NCBI RefSeq assembly: GCF_028389875.1
Contig: NC_084665.1
Location: 372,001-436,000 of the forward strand
Reading direction: 5' to 3'
Source of the DNA: Rhea pennata
Lineage: Eukaryota > Chordata > Aves > Rheiformes > Rheidae
DNA: 64,000 nucleotides
This document shows, piece by piece, positions 63,046-64,000 of this stretch. How positions within the stretch are numbered: position 1 is the first letter of the stretch; each line of letters opens with the position of its first letter. A program made the position numbers and the translations under genes. Under the pieces are notes generated by a model that was not told where the DNA came from, made no database searches, and saw nothing but the letters and a program-made list of their open reading frames with translations.

Positions 63046-63380
63046 CAAACTACCTCTTCAGGTATCTGAAGGGAGGCTGTCAAGGCGATGGGGACAAACT
63101 CTCTTCAGTAGTGCCTTTCAATGGGACAAGAGGAAATGGGCACAAGCTGAAACACAGGAAGTGCCCCCTGAATATGAGGAGGAATTTCTTCACTGTGAGA
63201 GTGACGGAGCACTGGAATAGGCTGCCCAGAGAGGTTGTGGAGTCTCCTTCTCTGGAGATTTTCAAAGTCTGCCTGGATGCAACCCTGTCTAACATGTTCT
63301 AGGTGACCCTGCTTGAGCAGGGAGGGGGTTGGACTAGATGATCTCCAGAGGTCCCTTCCAACCTTAATGATTCTGTGATT
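63046..63380 (+). mobile_element. CR1 LINE, truncated 3' end including the ORF2 C terminus
   Basis: About 335 bp of CR1. It begins in the ORF2 3' region (TACCTCTTCAGGTATCTGAA), contains the hallmark protein-end sequence encoding MRRNFFTVRV and HWNRLPREVVESPSLEIFK, then the 3' UTR TTGGACTAGATGATCTCC and AGAGGTCCCTTCCAACC. It ends in the diverged octamer GATTCTGTGATTC. A frame of 63 codons (63111-63302) stays open across the ORF2 remnant, but the element lacks endonuclease and nearly all of the reverse transcriptase and cannot move. It lies antisense to SYNDIG1 in the first intron. Confidence 0.92.
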
Positions 63381-64000
63381 CAGCGAACTGGTGCTTGTTC
63401 TTCATGTAGTTTTGGGTGGTCATCTTGTTGACTTTGAAAGGGCTGGATTATGAGAAAGTATAATTCCAATCTCCTAGCCCCCTTTAAAGGTGTCTTGCAA
63501 TGGGACAATTCAAAATCATGAGAAATTAAAGTTATCCTTCAGTCCTTCCCACAGAGGAACAAGAGGAGGAAAGTAAATAGAGGGAAAAATGCTTTAGTAT
63601 ATCTCAGTGACTTAAAACTTTACATAAAGTCCCTTAGATGACAGTGTGGCCAGGACTGCATCAAACAATCCCTTGCTCCCATTTGTTCACCAGCCTAAGT
63701 GACACGGGAGCCAATGTCTTGGAAAAGATTGACTGAAAGGAGGCCTGAGATTCAATGACATTTGAAAAGGTGATTTGGCTCCAAATTCTTTGGAGCACTG
63801 GCAGATAAGATCCTGCAAAATCCTGAACTTCAACTTCTCATGATGACTTTGGGTCTCTAGGACTGCTATCTCTACCAAGGAATTAAGGACAACTAGGTTG
63901 CAGGCTCAAGTATTCTCTCTAATCACCCACACTGCTAAGGTGTTAACACACTCTACAATATGACTTCAGCCTGTGCTCTCTCCCAGCAATATCTAGGCAT

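Larger units (their letters stand above)
60521..64000 (-). other. SYNDIG1: 3' part of the SYNDIG1 intron upstream of the start-codon exon
   Basis: The sequence beyond the acceptor at 60521 reads as intron to the window edge. I see no CpG-rich promoter, TATA box with initiator, or convincing donor site that would mark the first exon, so exon 1 probably lies outside the window. It contains a G10 run at 60763-60772, an AT-rich microsatellite at about 61670-61774 and a truncated CR1 at about 63046-63380. The unique sequence at 62480-63000 includes a 167-codon open frame on the plus strand that I do not recognise and regard as chance. Confidence 0.6.

Noticed and set aside
1..64000. Endogenous retrovirus, CRISPR array, operon or other prokaryotic-type system
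   Set aside because: No LTR pair, primer-binding site, polymerase motifs, regularly spaced repeats or clustered same-strand genes were seen. The content is a vertebrate gene with long introns.

Overview
This window is vertebrate nuclear DNA, most likely from a bird. The evidence is CR1 LINE tails ending in the avian-type ATTCTATG octamer, a tRNA-headed SINE with a CR1 tail, sparse interspersed repeats, AT-rich intronic sequence with many short A/T and pyrimidine tracts, and one gene whose three coding exons are separated by 9 kb and 47 kb. Nothing bacterial, viral or plasmid-like is present, and I see no operon, CRISPR array or intact mobile-element gene.

The only protein-coding gene I can support is SYNDIG1 (synapse differentiation inducing 1, also TMEM90B), on the minus strand across nearly the whole window. 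The start-codon exon is at 59952-60520 (start codon at 60431), the middle exon at 50782-50919 and the last coding exon at 3516-3674. All three junctions fall between codons. Joined, they encode 160 + 46 + 52 = 258 residues, the length I recall for the human protein. The acidic cytosolic segment, the first membrane helix with its Cys-Cys pair and the C-terminal hydrophobic segment are all intact. The first, non-coding exon and the promoter are not recognisable here and probably lie to the right of position 64000.

Layout, left to right: 1-3515 is the 3' UTR and downstream flank of SYNDIG1, with a purine tract and a pyrimidine tract forming an inverted pair. Positions 3675-50781 are a 47-kb intron holding a tRNA-derived SINE (about 13.05-13.17 kb), one short CR1 tail (19 kb), many simple repeats, a perfect 26-bp palindrome (36.9 kb) and a few segments that look like conserved regulatory DNA. 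Positions 50920-59951 are a 9-kb intron holding an old, degraded CR1 fragment of about 1.2 kb (53.5-54.7 kb) and a very short young CR1 tail flanked by a probable target-site duplication. Positions 60521-64000 are the 3' part of the first intron and carry a 5'-truncated CR1 of about 335 bp.

The observations most worth following are the tRNA/CR1 chimeric SINE, a seven-codon upstream ORF with strong start context in the SYNDIG1 5' UTR, the frame-neutral middle exon that carries the membrane helix, and several symmetric DNA structures in the long intron. I did not find a convincing previously undescribed biological system.
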